Shown in pieces: positions 1 to 9,009 of a DNA stretch of 64,000 nucleotides. The stretch covers positions 2,232,001 through 2,296,000 of the forward strand of contig NC_019892.1 of NCBI RefSeq assembly GCF_000242455.2. Reading direction: 5' to 3'. The notes under the pieces are model-generated. The model was not told where the DNA came from. It ran no database searches and saw only the letters and a list, made by a program, of their open reading frames with translations. This DNA comes from Singulisphaera acidiphila DSM 18658. GTDB lineage: Bacteria > Planctomycetota > Planctomycetia > Isosphaerales > Isosphaeraceae. The number at the start of each line of letters is the position of its first letter. Within the stretch, counting starts at the first letter, position 1. The position numbers and the translations under genes are program-made.

Positions 1-1
1 C

Positions 2-2959
2 GACCCTGGTCCGAGTCGAGGGGAGCCCCCCGCGCCTCTGGAGTTATCTGCGGTCGACCTGAGCGATCCCCCTGGTTTCGACGCCTTCGACAAACTCGTC
101 CCAGGGGCGGACACGACTTTGCTGGCCAGCCTGCTGGCGGGGCTGGCTGCGGTCGTCCGCGAAGGGCGAACCCTGTTTCTGATCGACGAACCCGATCGAC
201 TCTCCACTCGGATCGCGTTGCTGACCCTCGCTTTTCCCTCTGGCTGGCGGTCCGCGCTCACGTTTTCGACCTACCACGACCGCCCCGAGGAGCTTCCGGG
301 ATTCCGGATTCAGGGCTCGATCCCCGCCGCGCGCCCGAATCGACAGGCCCTGCTGGCGAACGGGATTCTGGCGGAGCTTGGCTCAGGCGTCATCGAACCG
401 CGAGTTGAACCGGCGCCTTGGGCGCTCACGCTGGCGAGTTGGCTTACGGGCCGAAGCCCGGCGGACCGTTGGGCCTGGGAGGAGACCGAGCGGCGGGCCT
501 GCATCGCCCGTTCGTGTGCCGACGCCGGTGCCGACACGATCTGGTCCGACGACTGGCTCAACCAACTCTATGGCTTCAATCGCTTGGTCCACACTCAAGC
601 CGGTGCGTTGGTGACGCCTCGAGACTGGGAGGAATTGGCGATCCTGACCCGCTGGGCGAAGCGGTATGGGCTGGGGAAGGAATTGGTGGAGACACGGCCT
701 CCCTCATGGTGGCGGGAGGCGGCCGTCGGATCGAGCGAGGCGAGGCTTGCGCTCCGGGAACATCTGGGGCATTCCTCTGCCTGGGCTCCCGACGACGCAC
801 CGGCCGCCTGGGGAGAGACGATTGCCGCCTGGTCGCGGGATCTGGCGACCGACGAGCGGTTTCCCTTGATCGAAGCGGCGCTCGGATCGGCGCCGGCGGC
901 GGCCCGGCCTGGGTTCGTTCGCGCCTTGATCGGCGCGTTGCCTGACCCCGTAGCTCGGGAGTCGCTCCATTGGCTCGAGTCATTGCCTTCAAGCGATCGG
1001 GCGCTCTTGCTCCCCCTCGGCGTCCGAAGTGCGGTGGCCGACGCCCTCGGCAAGCAGGATACGCGGCCAATCCGAAGTATTCTTGTGCAGGCATTCAGTC
1101 TGCCCGAGTCGCTCCCGGCCGTTCTCGACGCTCTGGCCGCCGAAGCGTCGGCACAGCCTCCGGCGCTCGAGGCCATGGCCGGTTGGGTTTCCAGGGCACT
1201 CGAACCGGCCGGACCCCGTCCCACCGCTGTCGTCCTGCGCTGGGCTCTCCGCCAGGGGGATGCGGCAAAGCTCTGGCTCAAGCCGTTCCTGCGGATTCTG
1301 TTCGCGGACCCGACGAATCGCGAAGGCTGGCAGGCTCTCTACAAGCTGGTCCCGCAACCGTTGCAGGGTTCCTTCGGGACTGTCGTCCTCGAGATTGCTC
1401 GTGAGCCCACACTGCCGGATGAAGCCTTTCGCTGGGGCGTGGAGGAGGTTCTGCTCGCTCTTCCGGAAGCCACTCGTCCCCGGGCCTCGGCCTGGGCCGG
1501 TGTCTACCTCGATCGGACCCCCTCGGGCCTCGACCTCCTGAAACGGCTCTTCACCAAGGAATACCGCAAGCTGGGGCTGGCGCAATGGGTCGAGCAGGCT
1601 CGGGTGCGGGGGGAGCTCTCGGACGAACAGCAGACGCGCATCATTGAATGCGAGCAGTATGCTCGGGTGCTCCGAACGGGAGATGCCCGGTCACTCCTGA
1701 ATATCAAACTTCCCGGCATCCCGGCCACGGAACGCGGAGCGATTCTCAGCCAGATCCTTCGCCATATGGGCGGGGGGGGGAACGATTCGTTAAACCTTGC
1801 GCTCGACACCTGCCGAGACTCATGGCCGGGGGCATTCCAAGCCGGGCAGCCAGGAATCGGGGGGATTGCCCGCGCTCTTGCCGAACCACTATTGGCCGAT
1901 CAGACCAATCCCACGGTCTGGTTCGATCGGCTTGTCGGACTTCTCGACCGACTGGGTCTGACCCGAGAAGGGGGCGGAGACGAGGGCTTCGAAACCGATA
2001 GCCTGGCGGCTGAGATTAGCGCTGAGACGTTGCGGCGGCCCGGCACTCCGTTCGACGTCTGGAGCGTTCGCCAATTCCTGCTCCAGAACGATCGGGCCTG
2101 GCGACTCCTCGCGGCTGACGTCCGTCGGGAACTGGCGGGAAAGTCGATACCGGCTCGTCTGGGATGCCTCGAGGAATGGGACTGGTCACTCAACAAAGGG
2201 GTGCACACCGCGCGTTTTTTCGAGGTCTGGCTGAACGTTTGCGACGGTCCCACGCTGGCCGCCACTGTCGCGGCTCGAGCCGCCGACCTCAAATCACTTG
2301 GCCCGATTCCCTGGTGGCACTCGTGCCAAGATCCGGACGCGCGCAACGACCTTCGCGATGCGTTTGCGACGCGATCCCCCATGGCACCGTTGCCCGAGGC
2401 GGGGCTGACCGCCGTTCAAAACTGGATGAGGCCCAACAGGCAGGCCGATTCCAGGCCCAACGATGAATGGATGCTCCTGCCGGAGTTCCCCGAACCGGCG
2501 GCTCCCCGAGGCGCGGGGGAATCTCCCTTTCTCTCCCGCCAAGGGACGGCACGCTGGCGTTGCCTGGAAGCGCTCTCGGCCTTGTATCGAACGGGGATCG
2601 GCAGTGCCTCCTGCTGGCAAAGTCAGGCCGGCTGGAAGCACGTACTTCCGCTGGGTGAGCTTGAGACTTCGGATCGCTATCGCTTTGTCGCATGGTTTCT
2701 GCTTCGCGTCGACGAATTCGAACCCTTTCTGATCGCCCGATTCGCGAAATGGATTTTTGAGTCCGGCTTGTCTGACGCCGATCGCCTGTCGCGATGGGCT
2801 GAGGAACTGCAAGAAATGGAACCCGTAACCAACGCAATCAAGCTGGCGCGAGCCCCCTTGGTGAGCGACTTGCGTACGGAACTCAGGAATGTGATCCGCG
2901 ATGCGCGGGAGTCCGCCGGTAGAAAATCGCAATCGCCCGATTCCCCCCCCGACCCGTAA
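2..2959 (+). CDS. GAP1-like GTPase-associated protein, 5' end missing
   Basis: The frame is open from base 2 to the TAA at 2957-2959, so the gene begins outside the window. The visible 985 codons encode a large soluble, alpha-helical, Trp- and Leu-rich protein without a signal peptide or membrane segment. The stretch near bases 240-320 (ALTFSTY, then GFRIQG) matches what I recall of GAP1 (GTPase-associated protein 1), a large scaffold encoded beside double-GTPases in predicted NTP-dependent conflict systems. The rest is helical repeat-like and I recognise no catalytic motif. A GTPase of the expected partner type lies at 17144-18463, but not adjacent. Family call from residue patterns only; the coding call is firm because the frame stays open for nearly 3 kb with matching codon use. 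Confidence 0.6.
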   Translation, partial: DPGPSRGEPPAPLELSAVDLSDPPGFDAFDKLVPGADTTLLASLLAGLAAVVREGRTLFLIDEPDRLSTRIALLTLAFPSGWRSALTFSTYHDRPEELPGFRIQGSIPAARPNRQALLANGILAELGSGVIEPRVEPAPWALTLASWLTGRSPADRWAWEETERRACIARSCADAGADTIWSDDWLNQLYGFNRLVHTQAGALVTPRDWEELAILTRWAKRYGLGKELVETRPPSWWREAAVGSSEARLALREHLGHSSAWAPDDAPAAWGETIAAWSRDLATDERFPLIEAALGSAPAAARPGFVRALIGALPDPVARESLHWLESLPSSDRALLLPLGVRSAVADALGKQDTRPIRSILVQAFSLPESLPAVLDALAAEASAQPPALEAMAGWVSRALEPAGPRPTAVVLRWALRQGDAAKLWLKPFLRILFADPTNREGWQALYKLVPQPLQGSFGTVVLEIAREPTLPDEAFRWGVEEVLLALPEATRPRASAWAGVYLDRTPSGLDLLKRLFTKEYRKLGLAQWVEQARVRGELSDEQQTRIIECEQYARVLRTGDARSLLNIKLPGIPATERGAILSQILRHMGGGGNDSLNLALDTCRDSWPGAFQAGQPGIGGIARALAEPLLADQTNPTVWFDRLVGLLDRLGLTREGGGDEGFETDSLAAEISAETLRRPGTPFDVWSVRQFLLQNDRAWRLLAADVRRELAGKSIPARLGCLEEWDWSLNKGVHTARFFEVWLNVCDGPTLAATVAARAADLKSLGPIPWWHSCQDPDARNDLRDAFATRSPMAPLPEAGLTAVQNWMRPNRQADSRPNDEWMLLPEFPEPAAPRGAGESPFLSRQGTARWRCLEALSALYRTGIGSASCWQSQAGWKHVLPLGELETSDRYRFVAWFLLRVDEFEPFLIARFAKWIFESGLSDADRLSRWAEELQEMEPVTNAIKLARAPLVSDLRTELRNVIRDARESAGRKSQSPDSPPDP

Positions 2960-3042
2960 TCGGTTAGTATCACCCCCGTATTACCCAGCGTCACATCTTG
3001 CCCGGATAGGCTTGGCGCCGGCCACTTATGGAGCGAGAGCGA

Positions 3043-4023
3043 ATGTCATTGCAGGGGGCTGGCCCCTTCGTGGTCGGAATCGACCTGGGAGGCACCAAAA
3101 CACTGGCCGGGATTGTGGGTGCCGACAACCAAATCCTCGGCCGTAGCAAACGCTCAACCCCGGCCAAAGAGGGGGGACCGGCCATTGTACAGACCATCGT
3201 CCAGTGCGTGGACGACGCTCTCAAAAATGCCGGTCTCACCCGCAACGATATCGCGGCGGCAGGCATCGGATCTCCCGGTCCGCTGAATCCTGACACGGGT
3301 GTCGTTCTCTTTAGCGCCAACCTGAACATCCGCAACTTCCCGCTTGGACCCGACCTCTCGGCCATCCTCCAGCGGCCGGTTCTCCTCCAAAACGATGTCC
3401 GGGTCGGTGGCTATGGCGAATTTCGCCTGGGGGCCGGCCGTGGCTATCAAAACATCGTCGCCGCGTTCGTCGGGACCGGGATCGGCGGCTGCCTGATCCT
3501 GGATGGTAAGGTCTTCACGGGATCGACCGGCAATGCCGGCGAGCTCGGCCACATCATCGTCAAAACGGGTGGCCCCAAGTGTGGCTGCGGCGCCCATGGC
3601 TGTGTCGAAGCCATCGCCAGCAAGACGGCCATCGCACGGCGAATCTCGAAGGCGATCCGCAAGGGACACCCCACGGTCCTGAGCGACAAGCTGGCCAAGA
3701 AGTCGGGCCGGCTCAAGAGCGGTGAACTGGCCGACGCCATCGCGCGCAACGACCTGGTCGCGATCAGGGAGGTCCACCGCGCCGCGCATTACCTGGGGGT
3801 GGGCCTGAGCAACCTGTCGAACGTCCTTGGCCCCGAGGTGTTCATCATCGGCGGCGGCGTGGCGGGAGCCCTCGGCGATCCCTACGTCGATCTGGTTCGG
3901 GCCTCGGCACGTCAGCATATGCTCACTGATCCTGATGAAAAGATCCAGATCGTCCGAGCCGCGCTTGGCGATGATGCCGGGATCCTGGGAGCCTCACTCC
4001 TGGCTCGAGAGCGGTTCGTCTGA
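3043..4023 (+). CDS. ROK family sugar kinase (glucokinase-like)
   Basis: A 326-residue ROK-family protein, expected to phosphorylate glucose or a related sugar with ATP in the cytoplasm. Visible motifs are the N-terminal phosphate-binding loop GIDLGGTKT, the LQNDVR segment carrying the catalytic Asp, GTGIGG, GELGH, and the ROK zinc site CGCGAHGCVEAIAS. The second phosphate loop IIGGGVAG lies near the end. There is no N-terminal helix-turn-helix, so this is an enzyme and not a ROK repressor. The ATG at 3043 is preferred because GGAG at 3030-3033 is 9 bases upstream; an in-frame ATG at 3028 would add five residues. Sugar specificity cannot be read from sequence. Confidence 0.9.
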   Translation: MSLQGAGPFVVGIDLGGTKTLAGIVGADNQILGRSKRSTPAKEGGPAIVQTIVQCVDDALKNAGLTRNDIAAAGIGSPGPLNPDTGVVLFSANLNIRNFPLGPDLSAILQRPVLLQNDVRVGGYGEFRLGAGRGYQNIVAAFVGTGIGGCLILDGKVFTGSTGNAGELGHIIVKTGGPKCGCGAHGCVEAIASKTAIARRISKAIRKGHPTVLSDKLAKKSGRLKSGELADAIARNDLVAIREVHRAAHYLGVGLSNLSNVLGPEVFIIGGGVAGALGDPYVDLVRASARQHMLTDPDEKIQIVRAALGDDAGILGASLLARERFV

Positions 4024-4049
4024 GCCGTCGCCCGGCCGCCGGAATCGAC

Positions 4050-4324
4050 CACCTCGGCTGGTCCTCCGGCGGTGGCATGCTCGACATGGACGACGTCGGC
4101 CCGTAATTCGACGCCAAACACGTCGCGCGGGGCGCGGCGTTCGGCGACTTCGATGACGACGGCGACATCGACGTCGTCGTCAACCACAAGGACTTCGCCT
4201 GACCATCGGCCTCGGCCAGGCTCCCGAGGTCAAGAAGCTCATCGTCCGCTGGCCCTCAGGGGCCGTCACCATGCGCAAGGACGTGAAAGCCAACCAGGCC
4301 TTGAAGGTCGTCGAGTGGGAGTAG
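4050..4324 (+). pseudogene. Decayed CRTAC1-type FG-GAP/ASPIC-UnbV protein fragment
   Basis: Two pieces of one protein remain in different frames. The first (about 4050-4202) reads through a TAA at 4104-4106 and contains HVARGAAFGDFDDDGD with the D-x-D-x-D-G calcium loop of an FG-GAP/VCBS repeat, then VVVNHKD. The second (4199-4324) contains VRWPSG and ends in a C-terminus typical of the ASPIC/UnbV domain. The segment that should join them is missing, so an internal deletion plus a nonsense change are needed. Only the last part of a protein normally several hundred residues long survives. No start codon or ribosome site is present. Confidence 0.75.
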
Positions 4325-4334
4325 CTGCTGGCGA

Positions 4335-4405
4335 AGGAGTGGTCCGTGATGTAGAGTCGGTTCCCCAATGATGGGCCACTTCTCTGCCGATCACCGACCA
4401 CTCCT
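4335..4405. repeat. Inverted repeat between two pseudogene remnants
   Basis: AGGAGTGGTCCGTGAT (4335-4350) is repeated inverted at 4390-4405 with one mismatch, leaving a 39-base loop. It lies just after the decayed CRTAC1 fragment and just before the decayed TPR fragment. It could be the old intergenic terminator of that gene pair or a trace of a small mobile element; there is no T-tract after it. Confidence 0.5.
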
Positions 4406-4418
4406 GGAGCATGCGGCG

Positions 4419-4772
4419 ATGAGCAAGGCGGCAGCGCGTTCCGCCCGATTGGGGCGGCTCCCGTTGGCGGCCCTGGGTGCACTCTCGGTCTGGTTCTGGG
4501 GAGCCTGGCGGCATTCGTGTGGCACTCGCCAGATCCGAAGGCCGTCTCGCTGCGGGCCCGCGCGGCGTTCGAGGCCAGGGACTTCGCGCGTCGAGGCCGA
4601 GTTGGCCCGACTCGGCCGGCTCCATGCCCAGTTGGCGATTGCCCGGGGGCGAGTCGACGAGGCGATCGCAGACCGCGACCGGATCCCCGACGACCACCTG
4701 ATGGCGTCCCAGGCTCGGCTCCAGATCGGCCAGATCGAATTGCGCTGGAACCGCGGACCGGCATCATCGTAG
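4419..4772 (+). pseudogene. Decayed membrane-anchored TPR protein
   Basis: The frame starting MSKAAARSARLG runs into a hydrophobic anchor segment, but the homologous sequence continues in the next frame as SLAAFVWHSPDP then RARAAFEARDFA, and returns to the first frame at VEAELARLGRL, ending with QARLQIGQIELRWNR before a TAG at 4770-4772. At least two frameshifts and loss of the C-terminal TPR repeats are required. The pattern (anchor, then RARAAFEARDFA-type TPR helices) is that of TPR proteins that commonly accompany CRTAC1-like proteins in planctomycetes, so 4050-4772 is one dead two-gene locus. Confidence 0.65.
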
Positions 4773-4783
4773 GGAGGAACATT

Positions 4784-6028
4784 ATGAAGCGAAAGAAGAA
4801 GAGTATCCGTAGGGTCGGCTTATCCCTGAGCAAGCGAGAGTTCGGCCAGATGATGGCCGCTTTAATTCATCAATTTGGCGAACCGAGTCAGCCCGAGTAT
4901 CGCGCCAAGGACTTCTCGCTCGTTGGGGCGACCGGGAAGGTGCTCAATCTCGAGAACGCCTACCAGGAGTATTTGCTGATACCACATCAGAGACGGCCGA
5001 AGCTGATCAAGGCCTGGATCCGGACCTGGTTCAGGGATGAGCAACAGGTGCCCGAAAGCTTCGCCGAGGCCCGATCCAATCTGCTCCCCGACATCCGGCG
5101 GCGTGGCACGCACGAGTGTGATCTGCTGGAGAAGCAAGGCGGGGGGAAGCGAGCCATCACCCGTCGGGTCTTTGCCGGACATTTCGCCCTTGGAGTGGCC
5201 TACGATTGGCCCGAATCCAAGCTGCTTGTGACCGATCATCGTCTTTCCACCTGGGAGGTGGACCTCGACGATGCGATCGAGGTGGCCGTCGACAATCTCC
5301 GTGCGATCAGTCAGGAAGGGTTCGATGAGGCCGCGCCGGGCCTCTGGGTCTCTTCGTGGAACGACAGCTATGCCCCGGCCCGCATCCTGCTTCCCGACGT
5401 GATCGAGCGGTGCAGCGTCCGGGGATCGCACGTAGCCATGGCACCCCACGCGAACCTGCTAATCGTCACCGGGTCGGAGGACGTCGAAGGGCTGGAGCGG
5501 ATGGCCTCGTTGGCCGAGGAGTCGCTCGCAGGCCCCCGGCCCCTGAGCGGTATCCCACTCCTCGCCGTCGGAGACGGGTGGACCCCGTTCGAGTTGCCCG
5601 GGACCCACCCACTCGCCCATCGCTACCAGATCCTCCGGCACCAGACGCTGGCGGGCGACTACCCCCGCCAGGGGCAACTGCTCGACGAGGGCCACGCCCG
5701 CCGGGGTGAGGACCTCGTCGCCGCCGGCGTCCTGTCCGGACCGGGTGGTGCCACGATCGCGTGCTGGACCGAGGGCGTCGCCACGCTACTCCCGGAGACG
5801 ATGTACCTCGCCTTCCAGAGCCCAGACCCGGGACAGGCAGACGTCACCCTCCATTGCCTCGGCGCATGGGACCGGGTGCGGGAAGTCGCGGGCAACCTCA
5901 TGGAACCCCAGGGCCTGTACCCCGAACGACACTTGATCCGTTCGTTCCCGAGGCCCGAGCAGATCGAGGCGATCCGAGGCAGTGGAGAAGCTGTGCTCCT
6001 CGAACTCGAGCGAGAGATGAGGAACTGA
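4784..6028 (+). CDS. DUF1444 (YtpQ-like) family protein
   Basis: A 414-residue soluble protein. The central and C-terminal part resembles Bacillus YtpQ/DUF1444: a block ending in AVDNLRAIS, then SWNDSYAPARIL, a hydrophobic strand HANLLIVTG, and a closing segment naming an internal proline-rich turn (GPRPLSGIPLLAV). The family has no established reaction. The N-terminus is basic (MKRKKKSIRR). The start is set by AGGGAGGA at 4771-4778, five bases before the ATG; the frame is open further upstream, but that part overlaps pseudogene remnants. It stands alone between decayed genes and a REP-like repeat. Confidence 0.7.
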   Translation: MKRKKKSIRRVGLSLSKREFGQMMAALIHQFGEPSQPEYRAKDFSLVGATGKVLNLENAYQEYLLIPHQRRPKLIKAWIRTWFRDEQQVPESFAEARSNLLPDIRRRGTHECDLLEKQGGGKRAITRRVFAGHFALGVAYDWPESKLLVTDHRLSTWEVDLDDAIEVAVDNLRAISQEGFDEAAPGLWVSSWNDSYAPARILLPDVIERCSVRGSHVAMAPHANLLIVTGSEDVEGLERMASLAEESLAGPRPLSGIPLLAVGDGWTPFELPGTHPLAHRYQILRHQTLAGDYPRQGQLLDEGHARRGEDLVAAGVLSGPGGATIACWTEGVATLLPETMYLAFQSPDPGQADVTLHCLGAWDRVREVAGNLMEPQGLYPERHLIRSFPRPEQIEAIRGSGEAVLLELEREMRN

Positions 6029-6165
6029 TCGGCGACATCCAGGCGGCCGTTCACACGCACCGGCAATGAGCAGGTGTCATCGATCCAGGGATTGCAAAGG
6101 CTCTCATGGGTACCTTACAGTCGGATGGGACTTGGGCTTGGATCGCGGGCATCCCGCCGATTTCT

Positions 6166-6213
6166 GGGAGCCCCGAAGGGGCGTCCGTCAATAGCTAGGG
6201 GTGCAAGCCCCTG
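6166..6213. repeat. REP-like double palindrome
   Basis: Two short hairpins in tandem: GCCCCGAAGGGGC (6170-6182) and AGGGG...CCCCT (6197-6212), separated by a short AT-richer spacer. This GCCCCGAAGGGGCG plus 'tag-gggtgcaagccc' arrangement is a pattern I associate with abundant dispersed REP-type units in planctomycete and verrucomicrobial genomes, often linked to RAYT (IS200-like) transposases. No transposase is nearby. It lies between the convergent 3' ends of the DUF1444 gene and the diheme cytochrome gene and may also end transcription. Confidence 0.5.
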
Positions 6214-6323
6214 GATCTGATTCAAGCGAGAATATCCTCATTGTCTTTTAACTCTCCCTGCCAGCCACGGCGGGGAGAGTGGCGTCAGTGGGAAGACGGT
6301 TTCGTAGGCCTGGATCCATGCGA

Positions 6324-7055
6324 TTACGGATCGGTTGCATACCGTTTCGACTGCAACCAGGCGAGGATATCCTTCTCCTGATCCGGGTTGAGGATGAGCT
6401 GGAACCCAGGCATGCGATGCCGGCCGGTTCGGACCACGTTGAGGAAGTCGGCCGGACGCAGCAAGGTCGCCACTTCCACCAGGTTCGGTCCCAGGTCCAG
6501 CCCTTGCGCTGTTGGGGCGTGACAGGCAGCACAATGTGTGGCAAAGAGCGTGGCACCTTGATCGGCCTGGCTTCCGTGCGGAGGAATCTCCGCCGTCGTC
6601 GGTTTGACCTGCTCGAGGGCTTGCGTGTAGCGGATCCGCGCGGGAAGGGCCGAAGGGGTCGAATCCGAGTATTGCTCACTCAAGTAAGTAATGAGCGTGT
6701 CAGTTTGATCGGGAGGGAGTGGAGACCCGAAGCCGACCATTTTCTCGACTTCCGCCTTCCATTGAGGTTGGGTGAGCCTTTGAGAGATCACCATCTCTTC
6801 GGAATGGCAGATCAGGCAGTTGTCGCGTAGGGCCAACCTTGCCATCTCTTGGTCGTCTTTGTCCTGGCTGTCGCCTGGGGGTGTTTGAACGGCCGGTGCG
6901 TCGTCGAGACGACGGGCCAACGTGGGGCCGCTCCCAAGCGATCGATCCGACCAGAGTGGGATCGACACGACCAGGCCAACCAGGCCCAGCATCAGGGCAG
7001 GGCGGGATGCGCGGCGACTCAAGGTCGGCCGACTTGGGGATGAGTACGTCTCCAT
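6324..7055 (-). CDS. Diheme cytochrome c, electron acceptor of sulfite dehydrogenase
   Basis: A 243-residue exported cytochrome c. A hydrophobic signal/anchor (ALMLGLVGLVVSIPL) follows a basic N-terminus. Two heme-binding sites are visible: CLICH in the middle and CAACH in the C-terminal half, the second within a normal class I fold ending with a distal Met segment (HRMPGFQLIL). The start codon is one base after the stop of the upstream sulfite oxidase, so the two are translationally coupled, the arrangement of SorA-SorB sulfite:cytochrome c oxidoreductases. It probably carries electrons from sulfite oxidation to the respiratory chain. SorB is normally monoheme, so the first heme domain is a difference. 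Confidence 0.8.
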   Translation of the reverse strand: METYSSPSRPTLSRRASRPALMLGLVGLVVSIPLWSDRSLGSGPTLARRLDDAPAVQTPPGDSQDKDDQEMARLALRDNCLICHSEEMVISQRLTQPQWKAEVEKMVGFGSPLPPDQTDTLITYLSEQYSDSTPSALPARIRYTQALEQVKPTTAEIPPHGSQADQGATLFATHCAACHAPTAQGLDLGPNLVEVATLLRPADFLNVVRTGRHRMPGFQLILNPDQEKDILAWLQSKRYATDP

Positions 7056-7056
7056 G

Positions 7057-8226
7057 TTATCGCACCTCGCAAGTCAGCCGATCGATCCCATTCCATAAGT
7101 AGCCGCTTTTATTCCAGGCCGTTGTCTCCGGCTGGGTGTCGCCGTTGGAATCCGAGGCGCGAACCCGAATGGTGTACTTGCCAGGTTGAGCTGTTTCCCA
7201 GGCGAACTTCCAGGTTCGCCAGCTCCCTTGTCGCGGTTCGCCTTGCAAGGTCGCGGGCCTCCAGGGCGAATTTGGGCCAACGGCGTATTCGACCTTGGTG
7301 ACATGGCCGTCGCCGGTCCAGGCCACGCCTCGCACTTCATGATTTCCCGCTTTGAGCATGGAGCCGTCGGCGGGGGCGGTGATCAAAGACTTCACGTTCA
7401 TCACCGTGAGGGGCACAAGGTCGGCCGGCTTCAGCACCGCGCCGGGAGGGGCAGGGGACTTGGGCATGCGGTAGCCCGACTGCTGGTAGGTTCCGGGCGC
7501 TTCGTCCTTCGCCAGGCTGATTTGTCGCAACCACTTCAGCCAGTGATTGCCGGCCCAGCCGGGCACGACGAGTCGCATTGGGCCTCCGTGCAAGAACGGT
7601 AGTGGTTCCCCGTTCATGTGAGTGGCAATTAACGTGTTCGGATCGAGCGCACGCTCGATGGGGATGCTCCGGAGAAACCGTGGGGTCTTGGGCGAGGGGG
7701 GCGGATCGGCGCCGAGGAGATGGACGTGCCCCGCCCCTCGCTGATACCCCGCGCGTTCGAGGAGGTCGACAAGCCGGACTCCGGACCATTCGGCATGCCC
7801 GACCGCCCCTTTCTCCCACTGCACCCCGGGAAGCCGGGGGCGGAAATAGGCTCGGCCATTTCCCGCGCACTGGAGGACCGCAGGAATCTTGACCTGCTCG
7901 AGCTTCTGAAGCTCGTTGAGACTCCAGGCCCGAGGGTGATCGGCAAGGCCGCCAACCTGTAAGCTCCAAGGGGCGAGCCCGATCGCCGGTGTGCTGAGAT
8001 GGCTGCGGACGAAGAACTGATCGTTCGGCGTGAGCCAACCGTCGAGGGCGGTCACCGGGGTCTCGAGATCGAGGGGCCTCGAATTGCGGACGATGAGACC
8101 TGCCTCGTCGGCCCGAACTGGAGAGTGGGTCTCAAGCGAGGCGACCCCACTGCCGCAAACCAGGACGCCTCCGACCGTGCGTCGGAGCGCGGTGCGACGA
8201 CTGATCGACCGATCGAATTCAAGCAA
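7057..8226 (-). CDS. Molybdopterin sulfite oxidase/dehydrogenase (SorA-like)
   Basis: A 389-residue periplasmic molybdoenzyme. The N-terminus has a Tat signal (SRRTALRR, then a hydrophobic stretch). The Moco domain shows the conserved cysteine in VLQCAGNGR that ligates molybdenum, and substrate-site segments GGPMRLVVPGW and WLKWL. The C-terminal dimerisation domain (VMNVKSLITAPADG to YLWNGIDRL) is of the sulfite oxidase type. There is no heme b5 domain, so electrons must go to a separate cytochrome, supplied by the next gene. SoxC is the main alternative, but no other sox genes are present. Confidence 0.88.
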   Translation of the reverse strand: MLEFDRSISRRTALRRTVGGVLVCGSGVASLETHSPVRADEAGLIVRNSRPLDLETPVTALDGWLTPNDQFFVRSHLSTPAIGLAPWSLQVGGLADHPRAWSLNELQKLEQVKIPAVLQCAGNGRAYFRPRLPGVQWEKGAVGHAEWSGVRLVDLLERAGYQRGAGHVHLLGADPPPSPKTPRFLRSIPIERALDPNTLIATHMNGEPLPFLHGGPMRLVVPGWAGNHWLKWLRQISLAKDEAPGTYQQSGYRMPKSPAPPGAVLKPADLVPLTVMNVKSLITAPADGSMLKAGNHEVRGVAWTGDGHVTKVEYAVGPNSPWRPATLQGEPRQGSWRTWKFAWETAQPGKYTIRVRASDSNGDTQPETTAWNKSGYLWNGIDRLTCEVR

Positions 8227-8706
8227 TGATCCCTCCCGTCAAGCGGGCCCGATATCGCCAGGCACACCCGAACCGTTCTGATTCCCCGTTCACTCGACGA
8301 TATCGGGGCGCGGTCAGGTTCGACAAGGGGCGAACCCACAGCCCAAGGAACCGCGCACGATTCTCGGAATTCCTACTGTAATTCGGGGAATTGTGGGTTT
8401 GCAATCGGCAGCGCAAGCGATGTTGCGAAAAAAAAGTGGGCGATTTGCACGCGAGCCGAGCGGATTATCCTGCACTTGTGGTCTGAGCCCGACAGTCCGC
8501 AAATTCGCTACAATTCGACCTCTTTCACAATCATGTTAAATTGATTGATTTGGTCTGCTTTTTGCGATGGGCTATCATTGTTATGAGAGAAGCTGTAGGA
8601 GTCGGTAGGATGTCCCGTCACTGGGCTCCTCCGATGGAGTGGAAACCGCCGTCCCGCGTGGCTTGCTTCGAGGGAGTTCCCAGGTTTCAAATACGGGTGA
8701 CTCGTC
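8227..8706. other. 480-base divergent intergenic region
   Basis: Separates the sulfite dehydrogenase pair (leftward) from the small HNH-like gene (rightward). The stretch 8380-8600 is AT-richer than the surroundings and should hold promoters for both directions. A sigma70-like element is listed separately at 8550-8578. No RNA gene or convincing coding frame is visible. Confidence 0.5.
8550..8578 (+). promoter_or_regulatory. Candidate sigma70-type promoter
   Basis: TTGGTC (8550-8555) and TATCAT (8573-8578) are separated by 17 bases and precede the gene at 8707 by about 130 bases. Assigned by eye only. Confidence 0.3.
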
Positions 8707-9009
8707 ATGAAAAAAGGACGTAGAAACCTCCATCACGCCAAGTTTGCCCGGCTTCGTCGCCACCTGGAAATTTGTTGGGATTTACTCCGGCCTCGCCGGA
8801 TTCGCACGCGTTCTGCGCGTTACGCGGCAGCGCTCGGCGAACAACTCGGGCTGATCGAACGTCCCAACTGCTGTGCGTGGTGTCGGCGGCGGCGGCTCCG
8901 TCTCCAGCGGCATCACTGGAGCTATGACGAACCGCTGAACGTCACGTTCCTCTGTGTGGAGTGCCACGCCATTGCCGACACCATGACACTGGAGGCGAGT
9001 ACTGCCTAA
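8707..9009 (+). CDS. Small HNH-like zinc-binding protein
   Basis: A 100-residue basic protein. The C-terminal half carries CAWC, a His pair in LQRHHWSYD, and CVECH, the spacing of a zinc-stabilised HNH-type fold, but without the classic Asn. The N-terminal half is Arg-rich and helical. Such proteins may be small nucleases or nucleic-acid binders; function is not established. Its TAA at 9007-9009 overlaps the stop codon of the convergent sensor kinase gene. Confidence 0.6.
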   Translation: MKKGRRNLHHAKFARLRRHLEICWDLLRPRRIRTRSARYAAALGEQLGLIERPNCCAWCRRRRLRLQRHHWSYDEPLNVTFLCVECHAIADTMTLEASTA

